NCBI RefSeq assembly: GCF_037392515.1
Contig: NC_090291.1
Span: 38,649,001-38,713,000 of the forward strand
DNA length: 64,000 nucleotides
Source: Haliotis asinina
Lineage: Eukaryota > Mollusca > Gastropoda > Lepetellida > Haliotidae
Direction: 5' to 3'
Of the stretch, positions 53,501 through 64,000 are shown piece by piece; the first letter of the stretch is position 1; every line of letters begins with the position of its first letter. Made by a program: the position numbers and the translations under genes. Under the pieces are notes generated by a model, which saw nothing but the letters and a program-made list of their open reading frames with translations, had not been told where the DNA came from and did no database searches.

Positions 53501-54149
53501 TTTGCTTTGTGCAAAGGTTCTGGCTGGTGAAAGCGATATTGCTGACTACTGGTCAGGACAGTGAAAGTTATGGATTATTTTATTATATTTGTCAGGTTTA
53601 CAGTAACTATGGATCCTTCAGATAAGTCTGACATCGGGTCATGATGATGAACTCCGTGAATCCAACCGGTGTTTAATTTTACTGCTGGTCTAGGCTGTGA
53701 AGCCCACTGATCCTTGAGTCAGGTCTGAGATTGTCTAAATTATGTAGCCTGAGGATTCATTACTGATAGTTCTGAACAATGCCAGTATAATGATTACAAA
53801 GGAAGGGGGTGTTATCGTTGTTAATCCTCCATTCAGAAATATTGGAGCTATATCAATATATATACTATAAGCAACTGTATGTAGATCAGAAAGAAACCCC
53901 GACTATCCATGCTATGTAGGATTATGATCACTGACGCATTGCCAGCCAATAATTTCGAGTAAGCCTAACATGTTACCAAGCTATCTAGATAGCATGGACG
54001 GCTTTCCAAACTTTTATAAAAAATGATGTGTAAGTTGCGTTTTTTCGAATAATGGTAGATATGTCCCTGGATCAATCTAAATCCTTGAGTGACTGCGTCT
54101 CAAAGGGATGCAACTCTGCACAACAAACTGCAGCGGTACGTGAACAAAC

Positions 54150-57100
54150 ACAAAGACATGTGGTATGAAACCATAACAGTTTATTAATCATAGTAGCTGA
54201 CTGAACAGGTGCATAATATCTGCATATTCATGACACACTACCTACTTGTATATACACTGTACATGGCCTATGTAAGAAGGCAAATCAACAATGCTCCAAA
54301 TCCCTTGTGCTAAAACAGAAACTGAGAAATTTCAAAACAAACTGATATGAATAACAAACCAATGTTGATACAAATACTTTCTCAAAATCCATTTCATGAC
54401 AAGGTTAACCTCATAAACACAAAATAGAAGAACCACCATGCATCACTTACAAAAATAACTTGGTATATTTTCCTAACACTTAAAAAATAATTTTGAGTCA
54501 GTGAGGATGGACTTACAGTGGTTCAAAGGATATTCAGACCATGAGTGAGTGAGTTTTGGTTTTATGCCACGTTAAAAAATATTCCACCTGAAATGGGTTT
54601 TACATCATTGTACCTACACGGGGAATCAAACCCCGGTCTTCTGCATGATGAGCTAGCTACCTCTAGGCTACCCTAAAGGCTCTCAGGCATATGACACAGC
54701 AATACATGGGAACAGGTGTACCATACCTGGAGTGTTTTGGACATAACACTAGTTCATCCTACTTTGTACTGCGTAAGTGTTTGAAGAAAGTAGTGGACAG
54801 GTTACAAATCCCGACATTTAAATGTATCTTCTAGAAAAGGTTCCTCGTTTCTGGTCACACATTACTCAATAACTGTCCTGGCCTCAAAGTCCAATGAATC
54901 ATATCAATGACATTCCCCTTTTGAAACTTGATGCTCACTTTTATCAGCATTACAAAAATCAAGGTGTATACATGTAATTTATCCAAAGGAGAACACACAC
55001 AGGATTCATTCTGCACAGCTATCTTGCTGTCTCAAGATCAGACACAGATACCCCTTATGAGGCATAAATTTAGGAAGAAGAATGATTTGATTTAACAATG
55101 CTTCAAACAAAAATTTCAATGATATCAACTCATATTTGTTTCATAATAGAGTAAAGTCTACAGTATTGTAGGGTAGCCTATGTCTGGTGTTCCCGGCTGT
55201 GATACTGCTGGAAAATCAATAAAAGCAATGTAAATCCCATCTCACTCACACTCATAATGTGGTGATACTACCTAAAGCCTTTGCCACTCTGGTGAAACCA
55301 CGTTTGGGTATGAGGCTTACAACCAAACTGCAAATTGAACTCTGTGATCATATGTTTGCATCACACCTAAGACACAAGTCTGTGAACTTGGAATATCTCA
55401 GATGAATTATCACATACCATAATCATAAAATCATAATCATAAAAGTCTGTTTCTACAAGACATCAAACATTTTGCAGCATGGAACAAAGGACTGGTAACA
55501 AATATATCTTTACAGAGTGTAGATTACATAACAACATGGTCTTATACAAGTCAAACATATATACATATATACAATGTGTGCTTGTTGATTATGCGGCACT
55601 CAGCAATATTCCAGCTAAATGATAGTAGCCTGTATGAGTCTAGGCTAAACAATCCAGTGATTGGTGTTGTGAGCAATGTTCCACGCGGTAGGGTATGCAA
55701 TCAACCAAGTCACTGAGTCACCCAATCAGTTTGGTCATGTCTTGAAACCTGCCTATTTTGACTCCTAATCCCCAACTGGTAGAAGCACAATGAAATAAGT
55801 AATAATAATAATAATAAGTAGCCATAAACAGAAATATCAGGATGAGTTCTTCATGATGGATGATTTCATCTGAACATTTATTTACAGCAAAGATGAAGCT
55901 ACAACAATAAAGATACATGAGAGCACTTCCTTCTGAAACGTCATCTTTAAGAGAGCAGACGACATCCACTACCTGTCCGGAACAAGCTACTTAAAATCAT
56001 TTATTTTTCACAGAAATGTAATGGTCATGAAATCATAGGCTCGTAATCAAGAATTATAACAAATCATACATCATGCAAGGGTTAAATCAAGAGACAAGAG
56101 TGGGCCTTCACTGTAAAAATGGTGACATTAGAAGTATACTGACAGCCTAAGGTTAATGGACGTAACGCACATTACATACTTCTCAGAAGAAGTTAGGGAT
56201 CATTTTTCAAAATGGTCCAAGTGCTTCAAGAAATATGAACACTTTCAGTTTCAAAGCATAAAAATTTGTCATATATGATAGATGACTTTCAACAATTGGT
56301 GATCTTGACTGGTTTCTTCTCGCTGAATGGTGTAAGTATGGAACACTGACGAATAAGTTTTCAGCAATATGTTTACTAACATGCGACTGACTGATGGTTA
56401 CAATGCAACTTAAAGATGTCATAAATGCTCAATACATGTATTTGTTATGTTTTTGCATACTAAAGCAAAACAAAACAAAAGGAAAAGATTATTGTTTAAA
56501 AGTCAACGTACAACTGATTTCATTATATTGTGAATACACTAATAAATGCCTTTAAAACTCCCAAAACATCCCATGGCTATTTGTCAGTAACATAGAGCAC
56601 ATCTAGAACCCGACCAGCTGTGAATGCTTACAAAGTCTGGATAATTTACAGGCTCATTTCCTGACTCAAATATGACAAATTTATAAAATATACATCATCT
56701 CAATCAGTTGTTCTTCTCCTCTTTGACTTTCACATTTGTCAAAAATAGATCAGGATCTATCTGGGGGGTGTGGAGTTCAGGATATGATTCTGGCAAGGAA
56801 TTCTCAACGAGGCTGTTGTCAATGTTGTCATCCATGTCCTCCAGACCAGTCAGAGTGAGGCCAGTTTCACCAAGGTCGAACAGTGGCAGATTGGACAGGT
56901 CTTCCTGAGGTTCATACTGGATCAGTTCATTACCTGAAATTCACACAACCTGACTTAGATTGTTTGATTTTTCACAAAGTAAAATATACTTCACATCAAA
57001 TATTTATGTTCTGGATGCATATGCTTGGAAAGTAAGTGAGTAAGAAACAAACAATCTTGTAATTGACACATATTTCTTTCTTTGTTGGTCGAATTGCTGA

Positions 57101-60100
57101 CATGACTGATAATCAAAAATATCTTCAACAGGAAACATCACATCAAGTTGTCAACTAATGAGATGAAATAAACAAGGTTAGGTCTCTATTCACAGATTCA
57201 TTTATTATGTTCAGGATGGTATTTTGTTTGTAATTCAAGACTAAATGTCACCACCAGGAAGTTCATCATTGCTGAGTTATTCTTGGAAACACATTTCATT
57301 ACAATAGATCTGAAACAATCCTACATCTCTGAACCCATATGACTGCAGATATGTCCTCACTAGGTGATTACAGAGGGAAATATGAAGTTTAAATATGGTG
57401 GATTCCAGGTAAAAAGGTAAGGGGACATAACTGCTGCTTCTCATCAGGGTACCACCAAAGGCAATCATCTGCCTTGAGTTTTCTGTCTGTAACACACCAC
57501 GTAGTGGAGAAGGAAACCCAGAGGGGATGCTTACTCCAATAACTATACATTTTCATTACAATACATTTGAAAGAAGAAGACAAAAAGTCATCAATATCCC
57601 CCACAAGAGCAAATTACTCTTCATGGACCTGTCTAAGAGTAATGACTAGAGTAGTCAATGTTTGGCATGAATATCCAAGAGTGGAAGGAGAGCATTGTAA
57701 GGATTTAAAGTTCTGCTTCAGAAAAGAACACTACCACCAATTTCAGTCACAGTCAAACTTATTGTCATGGAAACCACAAAAAATAAAATTCACCCATTGG
57801 TGTAATCCCCAAAAGGCACATCTAGGGCTTATGATGAGCATATCGAACATGTGTACCAAGTTTGATAAAGGTAGCATTTATAGTTTAGGAGATCTGCTAG
57901 AGACAAGATGACACCCCCATATTCAGTCATAGTCACAGCCTTAGTCTTGTCTCCATGGAAGCTACAAAAAATAAAATACACATCTGTCTAATAGTCAAAA
58001 GTCAAAGACATAGTCAAAGTCACTTCTCCATGGAAACCGCAAAATATACAAAATCGCCAATATCCCCTTCAGTGGCAAGATACTCTTCTTGAATATGTCT
58101 ACAAGTTATGATTAAATCAATTGCTCTGGCATGTATATAGCGAAGTGGAAGAAGAGTACTGAAGGCTCTTTAAGTTCTACTCCAGAAAGAAGCAATACCA
58201 CCAACTTCAATTGAATCTAACCTTGTTGCCATGGAAATGCCAAAAATATTTAATTCAGAATTCTGAAACTACCAAAAGGCACCAGTACACCACCATACCT
58301 ATCTATGTGCTGTTTGTGGTGAAGAAATAGTAAAAGGTTTTAAAGTTCTGCCCCAGAAGAGAGCACTAACACCATTTTGAGTCCAAGTTAAACTTGTTCC
58401 CATGGAAATGCCAAACATTATTGATTCAGAATTCCAAAACTACCAAAAGGCACCAGTACACACTTACCTATGTGCCAAGTTTAGTGAACAAATATTGAAT
58501 GCTTTTAATGAGCATTGACGGACAGGCATATGGACACTAGGATGGAACTCCATTTCAATACCCTCCCCTCCAAAACTGGAAAATAACCTTATACCTGTGA
58601 ACCCATTTGTCACTCACCCAAGATTGTACCACTGTTTCCAGACTTGCTGCCATCCTGATTTGTTGTCAGTGTCTGAAAAGTATCATCAATAGACATAACA
58701 ACATCTTGTTTTAGTCAGATGTTTAATACCGCACTCAAGAGTATCCCAGTCATCGGTCAATCAAATCTCGATCAGGCAATTCACAGTACGTAACTACACC
58801 AAATAACATAAGAAATGGAATTTTCAAGAAAAAAAAGAGGTCTCATAAAAACATTCATGTTTATGTCTTCTGTTTAAATACTTGACAAAAAGTAAGAGTT
58901 GCATTTCTTTTGTTGTTCAGTATATAATCAAATACATTCAGAAAATCAGTGATCATGACTACCCGATCCTGTTAGTTACATTACATCTTCTGACAAGCAA
59001 TCATGGATCATCAATAAACAAAGTTTTCCCCAAAAAGCAAATAACAGAGTCTAGCTTTCTGTAGGTCGTACAATATTAAGTGTGACATTTAACAATGAAC
59101 AAATAAGTATGGAAGCCACCTTTCCCATCCTCCTGGGGCATCCTTGATATCTCCAGGGTATACCTACAGGGCATCTACAGCCCGATAATTTAATTACCTC
59201 CTTTGGCTGGCTTTTTATCCATTCAGGTGTCTATGCTGGGAAGCTGAGAGTACTACTCAAAACCAACTTTCGCTTCATAAACTAATATACTAGTATCTAA
59301 CTGATTAAACTTATACCCTGTACATGTCTGGACATGATTGAGAAGTTGGTTGATGATCTGGTGTATAGCCAACAGTATTCAATGTAAATAGTGCAAGGTA
59401 CTTACTGTATCTGAAGCCTTAGACAGCGGCGATTCTGGACTGAACAACTGAAATAATGAAATCTTGTTAGTTGACTCAAACCTAATTCTTTCATTTCAAA
59501 AACCTTTTACATACAAATTCTTTGCACATGAATCTGTGGTATTTTGGGAGTTATCAAAACAGTGTCTTTGTGTTTACCTCTCCACTAACCACAATAAAAT
59601 TAACCTTTGACATGCTCCTGTTTCCTGACACTCAGATAATAGAATGGAATACCTATGTTGCCTTACTGCACTAAATGATGTCACTGATCTGGGTTTTTTA
59701 GAACGGATTAATATAGTGGTCTTGGAAGTTCTCAATGCAGACATATTTTTTTCTCAGTATCACTTTTACTACATGACACTGTGAAGACAGGATAAAGGTT
59801 GTACCCTAGTCTGTTTCACAGTCCCTGAACCACATTTATTCCCTACTGTCAAGCTGTCTCTGCAATGTTAAAGTCTCAAAGAAGCAAGTCTAGATTTCCT
59901 CAGGTTCAGTCTGAATCTCTGGTCTCCCTGGGGCTCCTTTTCAACTTGTATGGGTTTGTTTGTTACTATCAAAATTATATATATTCAGAGACTAAGCATT
60001 AGTCTATCAAATGCACTATTATCATTTGAGCTTACTAGACCAAATGAAAGTTTACTAGACTCTACCTCTGGGCAAGTGGTTTACGGAATGTAATGCTGTG

Positions 60101-63100
60101 TGACGACGTATTGACTTACATACAATGTCACAGTTTTGATTATATTTGACATCAAACTATGTAGTTAACAAATACTATCCATGCAAAACAGCATTGCTGA
60201 CTTTCAGAAAGAAAACATGAACACTGATTAACAAGTGTATTCTTTGAAGTAAAAGGACAAAATTATTAAGATTATTTTTAGACACTGACAGAAAACTTGG
60301 GATGTGGTGATGAATTATCGACTGTAACTGTCCTATAATAATAGCTTAAAAAACCTTCACAAGCAATTTTCATGACTGCCAACAATGATATGAGCAGCCT
60401 GCATGTGATGGGAGAAAGTAACATGACAACTCAAACTTACCCCCAACAAAACGTTGGAGTCAAGACTGTACTGTCCTCCAGACAACAAATCCTTCAACTC
60501 ATTGATGTCAGTCTGCAGGATGTCCAGCTGTTCAGTCATATCATTCCTGCAACACAGCAGCAGCAACATCAGGTCAATGCACAAATGGGTTCACATTATG
60601 AGGAATTTGTCATCAGTGAGGTTTTTTTTGGTTTTATCTAGCTTGCAGTTGCAGCAATATTACAGCACTATAACAGAGGGGACATCAGAATGAGCTTCAG
60701 GCAATATGCCCTTGTGGGAAATCAAACTCACCCGATGCTCTATCCACAAGGCTAGCCCACCAACTTTGTCGTCAATCAATAAGTATTTTAAAAGTCACAT
60801 GCAACAAAATACACAACTTTGCAGATTCTGATACCTTTCGGTATGAACATACCAAAACAAATCATCAAAAAAGCCAATTCAACCTATAAAGTTGAAAAAA
60901 AATGATGTAAAAAAGCCCACAAACTCAAGGGTTTAAACAATTCACTAATTTACCCCCCAGCACTAGGGGAAAAAGTGGTTTCAACAGCTATGCTGTGCTC
61001 ATAACGCATGCGCAGTGAATAGGTTCGTGGAGCTTGAAACAGTATGCCTGCCCAGAGTATGGTGATAAGCAGAACTATGTCATAGAGAAAACTTAATGTC
61101 TGGTGTACTGACATCTATATGTCTGCCTGCCTGTTTGCTACTAACAACATGCAATGCACAACTTCAATCATTGACCACATGTAATTTGAAATTAACACCT
61201 ATCTGGCTTATAAGCCATAAACAAAAAGCCGGCTAAGAGTATTGGAAAACGAACCAGTGGCCAATGAAAAGGTTTCGTTACACTTGAGCACACACCCACC
61301 AGCTCCAACTGGGTTCGGTATTGAGACTGCTTTGTTTCGAGGAAGGTGAACCCAAGTACAAAATATTGCACTGTTCATTTGCAATTAAACACTTATAATT
61401 TTGTTTAGTTGTTTCTTTTTAAATTAGCAATGCATTTAATATATCATGAATAAGTGATAACTGTGTTTAAATAATGTTTGATTTTTTGGATGCATGTAAC
61501 CTTTAAGTTTTTTAACAATCTTATTTATCTGAGATTTCCCCAATCAAATTAATTCAAAGGCTCTACAAACTGGGTGGAGAAAGTTACTTTGTTAAATACT
61601 AGAATTTTTGTCAAGTGACTTATTTCAATTCCATGCAAAAATGTATAGTAAGCATTAAGTCTCTTAATTAGTCTTGAGATGTACAAGTCACCTCTACAGT
61701 CACCATATTCAGTTATACTTTAACAACATGAATATTGCAACTGAACCGCAATAAAAAAACATCACTCCCTTTTTGAAATTGGTAAATCGGTTTAATTCAA
61801 ACGCATGAAAATAACATAATAATCGTTGGAAAGATGTTTGATCATCAATACTTAAAGACAAATTTCAGACAATTACAAGTCAGAATGACAATAGGTGGCA
61901 TGACAGTGTGATCCAAACGTCTATGGCCTCCTTGAACCTTGACAACAGCATTGCATCTACTCCACATCGAGTGGATGAGATGGTTGGCCATAGAAACTTG
62001 TGCCCAGACTCAGTGATACGTCTAAGAGAGTTCAGCTGCAGATGTCCATGATGTTTCTTTTGCAGTTCAGTATAGTTATTCCTTTCTTTTCACATCCCAC
62101 ACATTAGGAGAAAATCTGGCTTCTTATAACAAGCATGGATTGCTGAAGACCAATTCTCAGCCAAAACTACATGGGACACTTTTTCATGAAAAAAAAAAAT
62201 TCTGAACAAACATTTCATCTCGTTGGAAGGTTACATTTATCATGGAAATGGTTTCAAACAACTGGCAAGACACGTACTTGTCTGCTGGGTCAGTGGAGAT
62301 GATGGACGTTGATGTGATGGGCGCTGATGTCACCTGCAAGCCCATCGCGCCAGTTATAGTGGTAGGAACATTCTCTGCTGGAATAGGCGAGGTTGTAGAG
62401 GTGGGTGGTGCTATTACAGGGCTGGCAATGTTTGGCACGATGCTGACAGGGACCACATCATTGAGAAGTGCATCCTATATAGAACAAAATATTCTGATGA
62501 GTTTCTCTCACTTAGAACTCAACACTTCAACACCTTTGTAATACTACCAATGTAGCATCTACCTTATACACTTAAGGAAGAATAATGTTAACACCCATGT
62601 TTTAAACTACACACAAATGTGCCTCCAGTACCCTCTAATCTAGAGAAAGGCTGCAGAAAAAAGGACATTCACTACATCCTGACTGATGCAAAAAATTATT
62701 AACTGTACCCACAAAACATCTATGACTTTTCTAAGTGCTTGCTTGTTTCTTTCAAAGCAGCTGTCAAGCATCATATCATCCACCACAGGGGTTCAAAAAT
62801 CACATCGCCCGATGCCCGGGACAAGTCAGTTTTCATTCTGGGCAATGAAATAATGGTATCTTACTTGTCCGTAGACTGCTAGATAATTTCCACTTTTGGT
62901 TCCAAACTGCAAATAATCCTGGATTTAATTTCAATTTTCATATCTGCTCATAATTTAGCTATCAAAGTTTGCAAAAATAATAATAAAGTAGAGGTATTGG
63001 AGAATAAAATTATCACTCTTCTCTAATTAGTCCTGTAAACATTAACATCAAACATTGTGTCATAAAATCAGGGCAAGTGGAAAATTAGTCAGGACAAGTC

Positions 63101-63591
63101 GCTTTCTTGAAGTCACTTGCCCTGTGGCAAGTGGCTTTCAACATATCTTTGAGCCCCTGCACCAGTCCATGTGATCAGTGATTCATTCCAATCTCTAGTG
63201 AAATTATCAAAATGTAAGTTCTCTAAACTGATACCTCTCAGGATCCTGTTATTGCCTGTAAGGATCTTTTAAGCTAATTAGGGGTCCCCATGTTTGTAAA
63301 TCAAGGTAAAAACCTGTAACACCTTCTAATTCAGACATTATAGATACAATAATCGTCTATAATCAATAATTTGGGTAGTTGCATGCAGGTGAGATAGTAT
63401 GGACAGTCACTTAGAGAAGATACAGCAAGTGCTTACAAGTTACACATGAAACAGCATGGATAGTTACTTACAGGTGAGATTTCATCAACATCAGTGACTT
63501 CAGGACCGAGATTGGGCAGTGAATCCGTTACTTCATGGATGATTGGACCTGAAGCCTGGGGCTGAGTGAAATCAATTTCACTGGTTGACGG
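54150..63591 (-). CDS. HSF1: Heat shock factor 1, C-terminal part (partial)
   Basis: Transcription factor that trimerises on heat-shock elements and activates chaperone genes. Six coding exons are visible on the minus strand: 63591-63472, 62474-62278, 60546-60441, 59447-59406, 58672-58618 and 56933-56704 (stop at 56706-56704). All borders are GT..AG and the phases fit, giving 249 residues. Landmarks match HSF1: GPIIHEVTDSLP; DKNDMTEQLDILQTDINEL (the HR-C-type heptad region); LDSNVLLGLFSP (activation-domain core); and ELIQYEPQEDLSNLPLFDL. The last residues are NVKVKEEKNN, with a VKEE sumoylation-type motif at the very end instead of in the regulatory domain as in vertebrates. The DNA-binding domain and HR-A/B exons lie beyond the right edge. 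The long 3' UTR is inferred. Confidence 0.9.
54180..54185 (-). terminator. Probable HSF1 poly(A) signal
   Basis: TTTATT on the plus strand is AATAAA on the minus strand. It is the first good signal in a region that reads as 3' untranslated sequence below the HSF1 stop at 56704. Cleavage would fall near 54150-54170. This gives a 3' UTR of about 2.5 kb carrying three SINE remnants, which is long but possible; an earlier site cannot be excluded. Confidence 0.45.
54543..54676 (-). mobile_element. SINE family B copy in HSF1 3' UTR
   Basis: GAGTGAGTGAGTTTTGG tail, a deletion after TTAAAAAATATTCCA, box B as GGGAATCAAACCCCGG in plus sense, head CTCTAGGCTACCC. Same orientation as the gene. Confidence 0.85.
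55167..55250 (+). mobile_element. SINE family B remnant in HSF1 3' UTR
   Basis: GTAGGGTAGCCTATG head joined directly to GTCTGGTGTTCCCGGC (box B lost), then CTGGAAAATCAATAAAAGC and a CTCACTCAC tail. Antisense to HSF1. Confidence 0.72.
55585..55730 (-). mobile_element. SINE family A remnant in HSF1 3' UTR
   Basis: GCGGCACTCAGCAATATTCC, AACAATCCAGTGATTGG and ATCAACCAAGTCACTGAG. The outer parts are lost. Confidence 0.78.
57595..58580. repeat. Degenerate repeat block in the last HSF1 intron
   Basis: Three to four worn, head-to-tail units of 160-250 bp share AAAGTTCTGCYCCAGAA, GCACTAACACCA-type words, TTGTTGCCATGGAAATGCCA and CCAAAAGGCACCAGTACAC. They contain no coding frame. The class is unknown. 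Confidence 0.75.
60617..60760 (-). mobile_element. SINE family B copy in an HSF1 intron
   Basis: The tail is replaced by a T-run. AGCAATATTACAGCACTATA core, GGGACATCAGAATGAGC, box B as GGAAATCAAACTCACC in plus sense. It begins about 70 bp upstream of the acceptor of the exon encoding the HR-C-like region. Confidence 0.8.
60791..61505 (-). mobile_element. Kolobok-like non-autonomous element in an HSF1 intron
   Basis: About 715 bp, ends AAGTCACATGCAAC and the complement of GCATGTAACCT, with TTAA on both sides as target duplication. Reverse-orientation relative of 30829-32108, sharing CATACTGTTTCAAG, TATTCACTGCGCATGCGTTA and AGGTGTTAA-type blocks. It lacks the THAP fragment and has no coding capacity. 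Confidence 0.83.
61740..62072. mobile_element. Tc1-type deletion derivative in an HSF1 intron
   Basis: Inverted ends ACTGAACCGCAATAAAAAAA and the complement of GTTTCTTTTGCAGTTCAGT, bordered by TA-rich sequence. The 330-bp interior shows no transposase motif that I can name. Confidence 0.7.
62786..63158. mobile_element. MITE with CAGGGG ends in an HSF1 intron
   Basis: About 373 bp. Ends CAGGGGTTCAAAAAT and the complement of ATCTTTGAGCCCCTG. The direct repeat CACCA flanks it on both sides (5 bp). Internal inverted blocks such as GGGACAAGTCAGTTTTC and GTCACTTGCCCTG occur. End type and 5-bp duplication recall the giant palindrome at 12209. Confidence 0.78.
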
Positions 63592-64000
63592 CTGCAATTT
63601 GAACAGCACCACACATGATTATGCAATCTGACTCATTTACCCATAGTGACATCAATAAAAGAACCACACGTGGAAAGACTTTTACCAGTAAACTGCTCAG
63701 CTGCAATACTTCAAGATTATTGAGAAATCTCACTCAAAGACACAGATGAAAAGCTTTTCTTTCTCTGAGCAAAACTTTAAGCAGAAATTCAGATACTTCA
63801 AAGATTATCAAGAAATCTCACTAAAAGACTCGGATGAAAAGCTCTCCTTTCTCTGAGCAAAACTTTAAGCAGAAATTCAGAAATGAACAATTATTTCATG
63901 ATGGCCAAGCATATGCAGTTTGAAAAGCTTTGCACCAACATGTGAATGATTGGTGTTCTCATAGGCCATCTTGGGTACACATTACGTCTCGGACTGTTCA

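Noticed and set aside
1-64000. Retrovirus, LTR element or Polinton
   Set aside because: I looked for gag, protease, integrase, capsid or family-B polymerase motifs and for paired long terminal repeats and found none. The reverse-transcriptase pieces belong to LINEs.

Overview
The window is animal nuclear DNA: AT-rich, with genes cut into short exons by introns carrying GT..AG borders, and very dense in transposon remains. The two commonest repeats are SINEs whose 3' tails end in (CTCA)n. From memory, repeats like these are common in abalone and related marine gastropods, so a vetigastropod mollusc such as Haliotis is my best guess. That is an inference, not a proof. I saw no retrovirus, LTR element, Polinton, CRISPR array, rRNA or stand-alone tRNA gene.

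Host genes, left to right. (1) A galectin on the minus strand (8.7-11.6 kb, three exons joined in phase) whose sugar-binding signature is altered. (2) A group of small secreted modular genes: a PAN/Apple first exon (19.0-19.3 kb, minus), a PAN + EGF-like + mucin-repeat gene (21.9-24.1 kb, plus), a C-terminal half WSC domain exon (35.2 kb, plus) and a mucin + Cys-rich + EGF-like gene with a decaying tail (39.2-43.4 kb, plus). The two plus-strand EGF-containing genes use identical intron phases (0 then 1), so they are paralogues with reshuffled modules. (3) A four-coding-exon, 319-residue coiled-coil protein of unknown family (48.2-51.7 kb, minus), with a non-coding first exon, a short upstream ORF and a GTCACGTGAC promoter motif. 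(4) The 3' part of heat shock factor 1 (HSF1) on the minus strand, from 63.6 kb to a poly(A) signal at 54.18 kb. Its DNA-binding and trimerisation exons lie beyond the right edge.

Mobile DNA fills most of the rest. There is an apparently intact Tc1/mariner element with a 326-residue DD34E transposase (13.9-15.2 kb) and at least three decayed Tc1-like relatives. A PIF/Harbinger transposase is split by a SINE with a 14-bp target duplication. A mariner element is split by a Kolobok-like element (TTAA target, THAP remnant), and a second copy of that element sits in an HSF1 intron. An L1-like LINE is split by a Tc1 element, and a second LINE is split by a pogo-like element. There are numerous palindromic MITEs. 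One 1.04-kb giant palindrome seems to carry a captured gene start (start codon, ten codons and a splice donor) in both arms.

The most unusual structures are: the minisatellite in the galectin intron that repeats both a perfect nuclear-receptor-type IR1 palindrome and a splice-donor-like sequence; the palindrome with a captured first exon; the module-shuffled secreted genes; and the two SINE families with different heads but one shared tail.
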